A stretch of DNA of 64,000 bases, taken from positions 310,001 to 374,000 of the forward strand of contig CANLXL010000002.1 in assembly GCA_947495125.1 (NCBI GenBank), read 5' to 3'. The position numbers were made by a program, and so were the translations under genes. The notes beneath the pieces are model-generated. The model was not told where the DNA came from. It worked only from the letters and a program-made list of their open reading frames with translations, and did no database searches. Shown in pieces: positions 18,963 through 26,563 of this stretch (position 1 is its first letter; each line of letters begins with the position of its first letter). This DNA comes from an uncultured Flaviramulus sp. GTDB taxonomy: Bacteria > Bacteroidota > Bacteroidia > Flavobacteriales > Flavobacteriaceae.

Positions 18963-19741
18963 TTTTTTGCTAATTCAATTAAAAAGTGATCGGCATATTT
19001 TGCCCAAAAAGAACCATTAATAATACGTTCTAATCCGATAAGAAAATTTATTGTAGGTCTTTTAGCTAGAAAAGAGGTTTCAAGATATGAAGGCGGAATC
19101 GTAATTCCAATTGGTTTTATTTGAATCGGCTTGTATAAGGACTCGGTTAGAGTTAGAATAGTCTTGGGATTATAATACCATGTTTGTACAATAGAACCAT
19201 GTACATCGACAAGAACACTGCCCTTTGCTTGTCGCCTCTCGGCATTTTTAAAGTCGCCTTTCAAACAAAAGTATAAACGCTCCCAGAGACATTGCTTTGA
19301 CATGACAACCAAAACTAACTTGCCTTTAGGGTTTAGTAAATGGATTGCGTTGTTAAAAAATATTTCTAATTGTTTTTTAGATAAACAGTTTAAGCCTCCA
19401 AAGTTTGAGAATATCAAATCAAATTTTCTATTAAAAGTTTGAGTTGTAATAGTATTGATATCTTGAACTTTAAATTCTAAATGATGGGGGTATGTTTTCT
19501 TTTTGGCTATTTCAATCATTCTCTCAGAAATATCAGTAGCCAAAACAGTATGATTTAAATGAGCAAATTGAATCGCATCATGTCCTGTCCCGCAATTTAA
19601 TTCTAAAATAGATAGTTTTTTATTTACAGAAATTATTGAGTTTATGTATTTGAAGACAAAGTAGCGTTGTGCTTTACCTATATTGGAAAAAGTGAATATC
19701 TGGTCGTACTGCTTTGCAGCTTTGTCGAAATCACCTGACAT
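18959..19741 (-). CDS. Class I SAM-dependent methyltransferase
   Basis: The 260-residue protein begins SGDFDKAAKQYDQIFTFSNIG and has the SAM core LELNCGTGHDAIQFA, TDISERMIEIAKKK and FDLIFSNFGGLNCL. This is the UbiE/BioC-like small-molecule methyltransferase arrangement. It lies between two cobalamin-type radical SAM genes, overlapping both (11 and 4 bases), so the three are probably made in fixed proportions. Substrate not predictable. Confidence 0.83.
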   Translation of the reverse strand: MSGDFDKAAKQYDQIFTFSNIGKAQRYFVFKYINSIISVNKKLSILELNCGTGHDAIQFAHLNHTVLATDISERMIEIAKKKTYPHHLEFKVQDINTITTQTFNRKFDLIFSNFGGLNCLSKKQLEIFFNNAIHLLNPKGKLVLVVMSKQCLWERLYFCLKGDFKNAERRQAKGSVLVDVHGSIVQTWYYNPKTILTLTESLYKPIQIKPIGITIPPSYLETSFLAKRPTINFLIGLERIINGSFWAKYADHFLIELAKK

Positions 19742-21197
19742 TTGTAGGTTCCATGCGTTTGAGTTGTACTTTATATAGAAAGGCAGTAAGCATATAATAG
19801 CCTAGTAGTAACATGGATTTCCATTCACGTTTAGTATGAGAAAAAGACATGTTTATCATGTGTTTAAAGGATTGTATTCCCTGACTTTTGCGATACTCTT
19901 TGTGGACGTAGCGGTGTAATTTTTTGTAAAATTTAGAGTTAAACGTGCCTTCAAAAAGCATGGCGAGGTCATCAGAATCCGTCCAATTGGCTTTTAATTT
20001 CAGATCATCCTTTACCTTGTCGTAAAACTTGGTTCCAGGCAATGGATATGACACAGAAATCCCAAGGTTATCAGGAACCAGCTCTTTTATCATTGTAATA
20101 GTTTTAGCAATGTCTTCTTTGGTTTCATCTAAATACCCAAACTGAATAAAAAATGCGACGCGAACATTTTTTTTCTTTAAGAGTTGTGTGGCTTCATATA
20201 TTTGAGACACGGTCGTTCCCTTATCCATAGCATCCAGGATCGCTTGAGAACCACTTTCTGCGCCCACCCAAACTTCTTCAAGTCCACTTTCGGATAAAGC
20301 ATCAATAGTGTCTTCTTTTAATAATAAATCCACTCTACTCTGAATATAATAGGAAATGAATAGTTCCTCTTTTTTGAGTTCTTTATTAAATTCCTGAACC
20401 CAGTTTGGTTTTAAACCAAAGATGTCATCACACATCCAAAAGCGATGTACATTGTAAGTTTCTGTCAAATATTTTATATGCCCGGTAATATATTCCGGAG
20501 AATGTGAATTATATCGATTCCCATAGATGGGTTTTGCACACCAATTACATTTAAACGGGCATCCCCTTGTAGTCGCAATATTTAAAGTGAATTCATTGTT
20601 ACCGGAGGCCCAAACTGCTTTATAGGCATCCATATTTACTAAATCCCATGCTGGCAAAGGCAGTGTATCTAAGTTTTGTAAAACGGCTTGCTTTGGGTGT
20701 TTGACGATACCAGTCTTATTTTTGAAAATAACACCTTTGATGTTAAATGTATTTCCACCATTTTCAAATTCATCGACTAATGCTTTTAAGGTAACTTCAC
20801 CTTCACCTTGTATAATAAAATCCGCGCCAATGTTTAAGTATTTTTCATAATGATCTGTAGAATCAGAACTACAAACAATCACTTTGCATTGCTCGTTTTT
20901 AGCAATTTTAATCATCGCAAATGCAGCTTCGCGCATGGACGTTAAACACATTTTGGTAAGGTAATTAAAACCATCATCATAAAGCACCAACACTTTTGGT
21001 TGATGTTGCTTTAAATAAGGTTTAATCGTTTCGGGAGAATCTAAAAGATTAGTATCAAATAATCCTACATGGTATCCGTGGTTTCTAAGATAGGATGCGG
21101 CATACAAAGTGCCCAACGGGGGATAAGGCGTTTTATTCCTCCACTGTTTTTCATCAAGTTTGTAATAATAAGAATGTGAAAATACGATGTCAAGCAT
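19731..21197 (-). CDS. Cobalamin-binding-type radical SAM protein
   Basis: The 488-residue protein has an N-terminal cobalamin-binding-like region (PYPPLGTLYAASYLRNHGY, FIIQGEGEVTLKALVDEF) and a radical SAM core with RGCPFKCNWC near residue 212, plus WMCDDIFG and VWVGAESGSQAILDAMDKG. It is a paralogue of the protein at 17571. It overlaps the nucleotidyltransferase-like gene before it (8 bases) and the methyltransferase after it (11 bases). The family performs radical methylation or rearrangement with cob(III)alamin, fitting an organism that invests in B12 salvage (29.9-39.7 kb). Confidence 0.9.
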   Translation of the reverse strand: MLDIVFSHSYYYKLDEKQWRNKTPYPPLGTLYAASYLRNHGYHVGLFDTNLLDSPETIKPYLKQHQPKVLVLYDDGFNYLTKMCLTSMREAAFAMIKIAKNEQCKVIVCSSDSTDHYEKYLNIGADFIIQGEGEVTLKALVDEFENGGNTFNIKGVIFKNKTGIVKHPKQAVLQNLDTLPLPAWDLVNMDAYKAVWASGNNEFTLNIATTRGCPFKCNWCAKPIYGNRYNSHSPEYITGHIKYLTETYNVHRFWMCDDIFGLKPNWVQEFNKELKKEELFISYYIQSRVDLLLKEDTIDALSESGLEEVWVGAESGSQAILDAMDKGTTVSQIYEATQLLKKKNVRVAFFIQFGYLDETKEDIAKTITMIKELVPDNLGISVSYPLPGTKFYDKVKDDLKLKANWTDSDDLAMLFEGTFNSKFYKKLHRYVHKEYRKSQGIQSFKHMINMSFSHTKREWKSMLLLGYYMLTAFLYKVQLKRMEPTNVR

Positions 21198-22095
21198 GAT
21201 CTTGAAGTAATTCCAAATTATATAAGGTTTTTATTTTTGAGTATTTTTCATTTAACAGGTTAATGACTTTCTTCTGAAAGTTTTGAGGATGATGTTTTGA
21301 TACACCCTTAGTAGATTTCATCGCAATATTAAAATCGTCTTTTTCAAGGTGACTAAATTTTGAATACCACCTTTTTAAAGTTATTTTTCTAAAAAAGATA
21401 TCTAAATAATCTCCTAGTGATGTATTGAATACCATCTGTATAGCTCTAGAAAAAAAAGGCTTACCAAAATCTTTGATGAAAGTATAATCTGTAGGTCTCT
21501 TATTCGGAAAAAACCCTGTGGTCCATTGATTTTCTTTTAATAAGACCGTAAAGCTCTCTTTACCATAAACAGGGATTAATGTTACCATTTCAGTAGCTGT
21601 AAATCGATTACGTTCAGAGATTTTTAAATGATCACTACTGATAAAATAGTTGACGCAAAAATATTTTTTTGAATTTAATAAGAAAATCTTTTTATATAAT
21701 ACTAAGAGCGTTCTGGCGATCCATAACCGGTTTGAATCTGTAATAATGAAAAAATCAATATCACCATCGTCGTCATAATAACCTTTTGCTAGTGCTCCCG
21801 ATAAGCAAACACTTTTTACATAAGGAAATCTGGCAATTAGTTTTCCAACTTTTAATGCTTTTGGCATAATTTTTATTGCCATTTCATTACCTTTTAATCT
21901 GCGCTCTATATATGATGGGTTATTACTATCTGAAAAGAAGTTATTAATCTTAAAAATGATGCCCTTTTCCAAAAGTATATCTATTTCATAATCTACATCT
22001 GTCATGGTTTTAAGGTCTGAAAATTCGAAAATCTCCTCCCTGGTGATAGGATATTTAAAAATTGAAAAATACAGAATGGTCTTTAGGACGCTCAA
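21190..22095 (-). CDS. Nucleotidyltransferase-fold protein with N-terminal winged-helix-like region
   Basis: The 301-residue protein has a minimal nucleotidyltransferase signature, SGALAKGYYDDDGDIDFFI, matching G-S/G...DxD of the polymerase-beta/MNT superfamily. The first 70 residues (ILYFSIFKYPITREEIFEF...) resemble a winged helix. It is the first gene of the long minus-strand operon and overlaps the first radical SAM gene by 8 bases. Possible roles are nucleotidyl transfer to a sugar or small molecule, or regulation; neither is shown. A TATCTTTA box at 22124-22131 (minus strand) may be its promoter. Confidence 0.7.
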   Translation of the reverse strand: MSVLKTILYFSIFKYPITREEIFEFSDLKTMTDVDYEIDILLEKGIIFKINNFFSDSNNPSYIERRLKGNEMAIKIMPKALKVGKLIARFPYVKSVCLSGALAKGYYDDDGDIDFFIITDSNRLWIARTLLVLYKKIFLLNSKKYFCVNYFISSDHLKISERNRFTATEMVTLIPVYGKESFTVLLKENQWTTGFFPNKRPTDYTFIKDFGKPFFSRAIQMVFNTSLGDYLDIFFRKITLKRWYSKFSHLEKDDFNIAMKSTKGVSKHHPQNFQKKVINLLNEKYSKIKTLYNLELLQDHA

Positions 22096-22143
22096 AACGT
22101 AGATTTTTAGGTTTTATGTCAGTTAAAGATAAGGATTACTATT

Positions 22144-22686
22144 TCATTTCTTTTTAAGTTCGAATTTAAACGATACTTCGATGTCGTTAGCGATTTTATT
22201 TTTAACAATTTTTGGGATTTTAATGTCGAAATCAGACGCATTGGTCATAAAATTACCCGTCATATTTAACACTCCTTCCGCTCTGGTAATATTTAGAACA
22301 ACTGAATCCAATGGTTTCGTTTTTCCATGAAATGTCAATGTTCCTTTGATTTCAAATGTAGATGTCGTTTTCAAAGTTTCCATCGAAAAGTCTTTGATAG
22401 TGCCTTTAAAGGTCGCTTTCGGGTACGTGTCAGATTCCGCATAATTTTCATTAAAATGCTCTTCCATAAGTGCATTTTTAAATCGGAAGCCTTTTACAAA
22501 AGTTAATGCCGCAAATTCGCCATTATCCGTATTTATGATGGCCGTAACTGCATTGTTGCTCGCTTTGACTTCTTCAAAAGAAGGTACAGAGGCCTCAAAA
22601 TTTACGGTTCCGGATTTTGTTAGGTATTTATTTTGGGCAAACGTGTTTAAACTAATAATAACGAGTAAATAAACTAATTTTTTCAT
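22144..22686 (-). CDS. YceI family periplasmic lipid-binding-like protein
   Basis: The 180-residue protein has a signal peptide (MKKLVYLLVIISLNTFAQ) and the YceI lipocalin-like barrel pattern: FEASVPSFEEVKASN, the ATFKGTIKDFS strand and the GTLTFHGKTKPLDSVVLNIT motif. YceI proteins bind isoprenoid or fatty ligands in the periplasm. It is the last gene of an operon with two cytochromes, a DUF5777 barrel, an OB-fold protein and an ECF sigma factor. The next minus-strand operon begins 48 bases beyond its stop. Confidence 0.88.
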   Translation of the reverse strand: MKKLVYLLVIISLNTFAQNKYLTKSGTVNFEASVPSFEEVKASNNAVTAIINTDNGEFAALTFVKGFRFKNALMEEHFNENYAESDTYPKATFKGTIKDFSMETLKTTSTFEIKGTLTFHGKTKPLDSVVLNITRAEGVLNMTGNFMTNASDFDIKIPKIVKNKIANDIEVSFKFELKKK

Positions 22687-22740
22687 TTTTTTATGTTTTA
22701 CTATGATGATAAATCAAAAACGTTACGATAACAGAATACT

Positions 22741-23094
22741 CTAGTTTTCTAAAAAGCCCTGATCTTTCCATTTCTGTATTATGGCTCTGTTGTTAGTACT
22801 CATACGACCGGTAGGAGGCATGGGGTCGGCAGCGCTATTAATACGAAATATGATGTTTCCTTCCACACCGGTCTTGACCTCATTATAATTGGTGTAAGAA
22901 CTAGGAGCTCCATTGGTGGGAGGGTTTGCATGACAACTCCCACAGTTACCATTTATAATAGCTTTTACATGACCATTATAAGTTACGGTTTCCGGTATTG
23001 GGTCTGGTTCTGGTGTATTGTCGTCACCGCCACTTGAGCAATTGAATAATAGCACTGAGATGGCTAGTATATAGGTTAAATTTTTAAAATTCAT
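22741..23094 (-). CDS. Small c-type cytochrome-like lipoprotein
   Basis: I start this gene at the ATG at 23094, not at 23148, because the product then opens MNFKNLTYILAISVLLFNCSSGG, a clean lipoprotein signal with lipobox ending in Cys. The mature 118-residue protein has one haem-attachment motif CGSCH, followed by PPTNGAPSSYTNY and a PMPP segment that may give the distal methionine. It is a paralogue of the next gene upstream (CIGCH), so the two form a tandem pair. Probable role is membrane-anchored periplasmic electron transfer or haem sensing; partner unknown. Confidence 0.82.
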   Translation of the reverse strand: MNFKNLTYILAISVLLFNCSSGGDDNTPEPDPIPETVTYNGHVKAIINGNCGSCHANPPTNGAPSSYTNYNEVKTGVEGNIIFRINSAADPMPPTGRMSTNNRAIIQKWKDQGFLEN

Positions 23095-23114
23095 AGCATA
23101 ATTATTTTTAGGGG

Positions 23115-23486
23115 TTATTGATTTTCTAGTAGACCATCGTCTTCCCATTTAATGATTTGATCAATTAAATTCTGGGGAAGTCTGGGACCGCCAAAAGGCA
23201 TGGCACCGGCATCTCCGGCTTGTGCCGATATTCTACCAATTAAATTATTATTTAAAACAGCATTCTTAACATTGTCAAATGTTATCAATGAGGTGTTAGC
23301 GCCATTAGCAGGTGGGGATTTATGACAGCCAATGCAGTTGTTATCAATCGTAGCCTTAATATCCTGATATGTGGTAAGTACCTGAGGTGGCTGAGAATTC
23401 ACCAAATCACTTTCGCTAACATTCGTACAATTAAACAATAGAACAACGCTAAAAGTTAAGATTGATATTGAATATATTTTTTTCAT
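23115..23486 (-). CDS. Small c-type cytochrome-like lipoprotein
   Basis: The preferred start is the ATG at 23486 (MKKIYSISILTFSVVLLFNC), giving a lipoprotein signal with a 10-base gap to the DUF5777 gene; a start at 23507 would add seven residues before the signal. A single CIGCH haem motif lies mid-protein, followed by KSPPANGANTSLITFDNVK and a later AMPF methionine. Sequence and length match the neighbour at 22741, so this is a duplication. It probably carries one covalently bound haem on the outer face of a membrane. Confidence 0.82.
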   Translation of the reverse strand: MKKIYSISILTFSVVLLFNCTNVSESDLVNSQPPQVLTTYQDIKATIDNNCIGCHKSPPANGANTSLITFDNVKNAVLNNNLIGRISAQAGDAGAMPFGGPRLPQNLIDQIIKWEDDGLLENQ

Positions 23487-23496
23487 AGGTAATGTT

Positions 23497-24345
23497 TTAA
23501 AAGACACGGCTTAAGTTAAATCCAAAATAAAAAGTTCCATCGGTCCAATCTCCTGATCCCTGACCTAAAAACCCGTTAGTATTCATAGGCTGGGCATTGG
23601 TAAAATGCATTTGAAAAACATGCCCTCCAGTTTCAAGATCTACTCCAATGGATAATGGGTTTTTAAATGGTGAATTACTGGCGCGATTTAAATGCCATCC
23701 GTAATCTGCGTTTAAAGACCATCTTTTGCCCAATTTATAACGTCCGCCAAAGCCCAGAGCGAATTGAGAATTGTCCTGTTCGTCTATCAATACATAGTTG
23801 TCATGAAAAAAAGTAGGCGCCAACTGAACGGAGAAGTTAGTATCTACTTTTCTTGAGATAAGTACCTGAGCGGTATAGCCTATTCGGTGCTTAAATTCTA
23901 TAAGTGGTAAGTTGTCTTTATCTAATGCCGTGTTAATTAAAATAGCATTAAAACCTACTATGGTAAAGGGGAATCCGTTTTCTTGCTGTCTAAAGAGTCT
24001 ATATTTTCCGGATACCTCATATATTTTTTGAAACGAACTTCGGGATACGCCAATATTTATGGCATCCGATATGCCATAAACAAAGTTCAAACGGGTAACT
24101 GCATCATCCAACCCGAAAAAACTATCAAAACCATTTTCAACACTGCCAAATCGGTGCGATACAATAAGGGTGAATTCTTTTTCAGCAACAAGTTTAGTGG
24201 ATTCAAAATTGACAATTTTTAAACCTTTAAAGGCGGCTTCAGCAAATTGATTTTCAGGCGGATTAGTATCAATTTCATCAAGTAGATCGTCTTGTGAGTA
24301 CATCAATACTGGTAAGCAGAGAAAAATAAATAGTAAATGTTTCAT
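23497..24345 (-). CDS. DUF5777-type outer-membrane beta-barrel protein
   Basis: The 282-residue protein has a signal peptide (MKHLLFIFLCLPVLMYSQ), alternating hydrophobic strands and a C-terminal aromatic strand (FYFGFNLSRVF), as in outer-membrane barrels. The sequence pattern (FKGLKIVNFESTKLV, FTLIVSHRFGSVENG) matches the Bacteroidota DUF5777 family as I remember it. It is flanked by an OB-fold protein and the two cytochrome lipoproteins; co-occurrence suggests a shared envelope redox or lipid task, which is inference. Confidence 0.78.
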   Translation of the reverse strand: MKHLLFIFLCLPVLMYSQDDLLDEIDTNPPENQFAEAAFKGLKIVNFESTKLVAEKEFTLIVSHRFGSVENGFDSFFGLDDAVTRLNFVYGISDAINIGVSRSSFQKIYEVSGKYRLFRQQENGFPFTIVGFNAILINTALDKDNLPLIEFKHRIGYTAQVLISRKVDTNFSVQLAPTFFHDNYVLIDEQDNSQFALGFGGRYKLGKRWSLNADYGWHLNRASNSPFKNPLSIGVDLETGGHVFQMHFTNAQPMNTNGFLGQGSGDWTDGTFYFGFNLSRVF

Positions 24346-24358
24346 TCGATAATATGGT

Positions 24359-24742
24359 TTAGTTTATAATAGAGCACTGGTCTAATTTAATCTGCTCGAG
24401 CAAATCATCATATCCAATACAGCGGCCTTTTACAGTTATTTTAGAGTTTAATCTTATGGCGTTTTTGGCAATGGAGTCTGCAAACAGACAAAATACATGA
24501 TCATCAAGAGTTAAGTCAATGGCGTTTATTTCAGTAATAGTACCTGATATTTCAATGGTTTTGTTTAAATATTTTGCTTGAGATTCCGCAGCATTTTGCA
24601 AAAATTCTTTGTTTATGACTTCAGAAGACAGTATATAAGCAGCCTGCTCTGTTTCAATATTTCTATGATCCTGGTATATATAGTTGTAGCCGAGGTAAAC
24701 AATAAACACTAACGCTAGAATAATAAGGAGCTTTTTTTTCAT
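24359..24742 (-). CDS. Membrane-anchored OB-fold protein (tRNA_anti-like)
   Basis: The 127-residue protein has one N-terminal membrane segment (KKKLLIILALVFIVYLGYNYIY) and a C-terminal OB-fold pattern: NKTIEISGTITEINA, VFCLFADS, KITVKGRCIGYDDLL and the terminal CSIIN. The tRNA_anti-like family of Bacteroidota has this layout and is not believed to bind tRNA. It follows the ECF sigma gene by 72 bases and precedes the DUF5777 gene by 13. Confidence 0.75.
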   Translation of the reverse strand: MKKKLLIILALVFIVYLGYNYIYQDHRNIETEQAAYILSSEVINKEFLQNAAESQAKYLNKTIEISGTITEINAIDLTLDDHVFCLFADSIAKNAIRLNSKITVKGRCIGYDDLLEQIKLDQCSIIN

Positions 24743-24814
24743 AGTTACAACAATTACTTGATTAATGTATCGTAGGTTTTGTTTGAAACAACTCGTATCA
24801 TTAAGTAGTCTTAA

Positions 24815-25474
24815 TCAGATGTTGTTCATTACAAAAAATACAATATTATCACATTTGGTAGATCCAAAATCGAAAAGCGATGTGCCTTTCGATAATTCGA
24901 ATAGTTTGTCTTTAAGCATGTGTTTGGAACGGTGAATTCTAACTTTAGTATTGCTTATTGAGATCTCTAAACAGTCACTAATGGCTTTAATTTTCATGTT
25001 TTCGACCTCGCTGAGCATATAGACAACCCTATATTTTTCCGGAAGCTGGCTAATGGCTTTTTCTAAAACCCATTTAGATTCTCTTTGAATAATAGCTTTT
25101 TCGGGGGTCATGGTTTTTGAATCTTCAATAACGATTTTACTAAAATCGGTGCCTGGGTGTTTAATAATCTTTCGACGTTTTGATTTTAATTCTGCCAAGG
25201 CTTCATTAATACCTATTCTAATAAGCCAGGTAGAAAACTCAGCTTTTTGATTAAATTGATGCAATTTTTCATAAGCTTTTATGTACGTGTTTTGCATGAC
25301 ATCCTTAATGAGATCTTCATCGTTAATATAGCTTCGAACCACGCGATATAGCTTTTGGTTGTTTCTTCTCATTAAAATCTCATAAAGGCCTTTTTCACCG
25401 CTCAGCACCTTTTTAATGACATCAAAATCAAGAACCCGATGGTCTTTATAATCATTAATTTTTATGACTTTCAT
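24815..25474 (-). CDS. ECF RNA polymerase sigma factor
   Basis: The 219-residue protein has region 2 (LIKDVMQNTYIKAYEKLHQF, FSTWLIRIGINEAL) and region 4 (LPEKYRVVYMLSEVENM, ISISNTKVRIHRSKHML). A C-terminal extension contains GSTKCDNIVFFVM; some ECF sigmas carry a similar C-terminal Cys-Asp segment that may sense a signal in place of an anti-sigma. No anti-sigma gene is adjacent. It heads the operon down to the YceI gene. Its own promoter region is mirrored onto the DoxX-like gene (see 25491-25556), which suggests autoregulation. Confidence 0.9.
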   Translation of the reverse strand: MKVIKINDYKDHRVLDFDVIKKVLSGEKGLYEILMRRNNQKLYRVVRSYINDEDLIKDVMQNTYIKAYEKLHQFNQKAEFSTWLIRIGINEALAELKSKRRKIIKHPGTDFSKIVIEDSKTMTPEKAIIQRESKWVLEKAISQLPEKYRVVYMLSEVENMKIKAISDCLEISISNTKVRIHRSKHMLKDKLFELSKGTSLFDFGSTKCDNIVFFVMNNI

Positions 25475-25490
25475 AAGCGTATTTTTTTCC

Positions 25491-25556
25491 TTTAGATAAA
25501 AAGATTCGTAAAAAGTTACAAAATTTTGTAACTCTTTTTACAAAGTGGTATCTAAA
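25491..25556. promoter_or_regulatory. Symmetric divergent promoter/operator of ECF sigma and DoxX-like genes
   Basis: A perfect 20-bp palindrome AGTTACAAAATTTTGTAACT (25514-25533) sits exactly midway between two TATCTAAA boxes, one reading right (25549-25556) and one reading left (25498-25491). Each direction therefore has TTTTGTAACT, 15 bases, TATCTAAA. The element resembles an ECF -35/-10 pair (GTAAC and TCTAAA). Inference: the adjacent sigma factor drives both genes, or a dimeric regulator binds the palindrome. Confidence 0.6.
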
Positions 25557-25586
25557 ACATGATTTTTAACCATAAAAAGTAAAATT

Positions 25587-25943
25587 ATGAATGCACAAAC
25601 CTTACTTAAATACACTTATGGATTAGTCCCTATTGTAGCGGGCTTAGATAAGTTTACGAATATGTTAACCGATTGGAGTCAATACTTAGGTGCCGGAACT
25701 CAAGATATCTTACCCATTGAAGTCTCTACATTTATGATGATTATTGGTGTTATAGAAATTGTTGCGGGTGTTTTAGTCCTTACAAAAACTAAAATAGGAG
25801 CGGCAATCGTTGCGAGTTGGTTGGTATTGATAGCACTAATTTTAATTTTTAGCGGGCATTACCTCGATGTCGCCGTTAGAGATTTGGTTATGGCTATTGG
25901 AGCTTATGTTTTGGTTAAGCTAACAGCTACACCCAGTAGTTAA
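25587..25943 (+). CDS. DoxX-like small membrane protein
   Basis: The 118-residue protein has four hydrophobic segments (YTYGLVPIVAGLDKF, TFMMIIGVIEIVAGVLVL, IGAAIVASWLVLIALILIF, VRDLVMAIGAYVLV), the DoxX/DUF4870-like four-helix layout. It is divergent from the ECF sigma gene and shares its promoter region, so it is probably part of the same regulon as the cytochrome/YceI operon. DoxX-like proteins are associated with quinone or thiol redox; this is family knowledge, not shown here. Confidence 0.8.
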   Translation: MNAQTLLKYTYGLVPIVAGLDKFTNMLTDWSQYLGAGTQDILPIEVSTFMMIIGVIEIVAGVLVLTKTKIGAAIVASWLVLIALILIFSGHYLDVAVRDLVMAIGAYVLVKLTATPSS

Positions 25944-25954
25944 GCTTTATAGAT

Positions 25955-26004
25955 TGAGGCGAGCGTAACAAATAAATAGATTGTTACGTTGTGCCTCATG
26001 CTTT
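25955..26004. terminator. Convergent hairpin between DoxX-like and thioesterase genes
   Basis: Two stacked stems: TGAGGC (25955-25960) with GCCTCA (25993-25998), and CGTAACA (25964-25970) with TGTTACG (25982-25988). A short T tract (CTTTTT) follows. Location between convergent genes supports a shared terminator. Confidence 0.55.
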
Positions 26005-26547
26005 TTACAACGCTATTTTTATTTTGGCATTATGATTTTTAAGTAAATCTAAATAATCTTCTATTTTAAATTCTGAAGATTTAAAACGATTTGACCTGCT
26101 TTTTGCCTGTTCCTGTCTTGCTATACTTCTGGAAAACCGACGAACACTTTGTTCGGAATCTAAAATAATACCGGGAACTAAGACGTTTTTACCCTTATCA
26201 TCTTTTGCTACCATAGTAAAATAAGAGGAGTTACAATGTTTTGTTTCACCGGTTTGAATATTTTCGGCTTCAACACGAACGCCAATAACCATAGATGTTC
26301 TCCCTGTATAATTGACAGAGGCTTTAAGTGTAACCATTTCTCCCACCTCAATGGGATTTAAAAAATCTACTTTATTTACAGATGCTGTAACGCAATAATG
26401 CCTGGAGTGTTTCGAGGCACAGGCAAAGGCGATTTGATCCATGAGGTTTAATATATAGCCACCATGGATTTTGCCACTAAAATTTGAGTGCGATGGTAAC
26501 ATAAGTTCTGTAATACTTATTTGAGAATCTTTTATGTTTTTAAACAT
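26005..26547 (-). CDS. Acyl-CoA thioesterase, hotdog fold
   Basis: The 180-residue protein shows the hotdog thioesterase pattern HGGYILNLMDQIAFACASKH, followed by VNKVDFLNPIEVGEMVTLKASV and VRVEAENIQTGE. This matches YciA/BFIT-type cytosolic acyl-CoA hydrolases, where the HGG segment and the conserved Asp form the active site. The C-terminal tail (RFSRSIARQEQAKSRSNR) is basic. It lies 16 bases downstream of rmuC on the same strand. Confidence 0.88.
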   Translation of the reverse strand: MFKNIKDSQISITELMLPSHSNFSGKIHGGYILNLMDQIAFACASKHSRHYCVTASVNKVDFLNPIEVGEMVTLKASVNYTGRTSMVIGVRVEAENIQTGETKHCNSSYFTMVAKDDKGKNVLVPGIILDSEQSVRRFSRSIARQEQAKSRSNRFKSSEFKIEDYLDLLKNHNAKIKIAL

Positions 26548-26563
26548 GAATTGGTATATAAAA

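Noticed and set aside
22687..22740. ECF-type promoter before the YceI gene (a GTAAC sequence is present)
   Set aside because: No TATCTAAA box at 15-base spacing; the gene is more simply the last of the operon.
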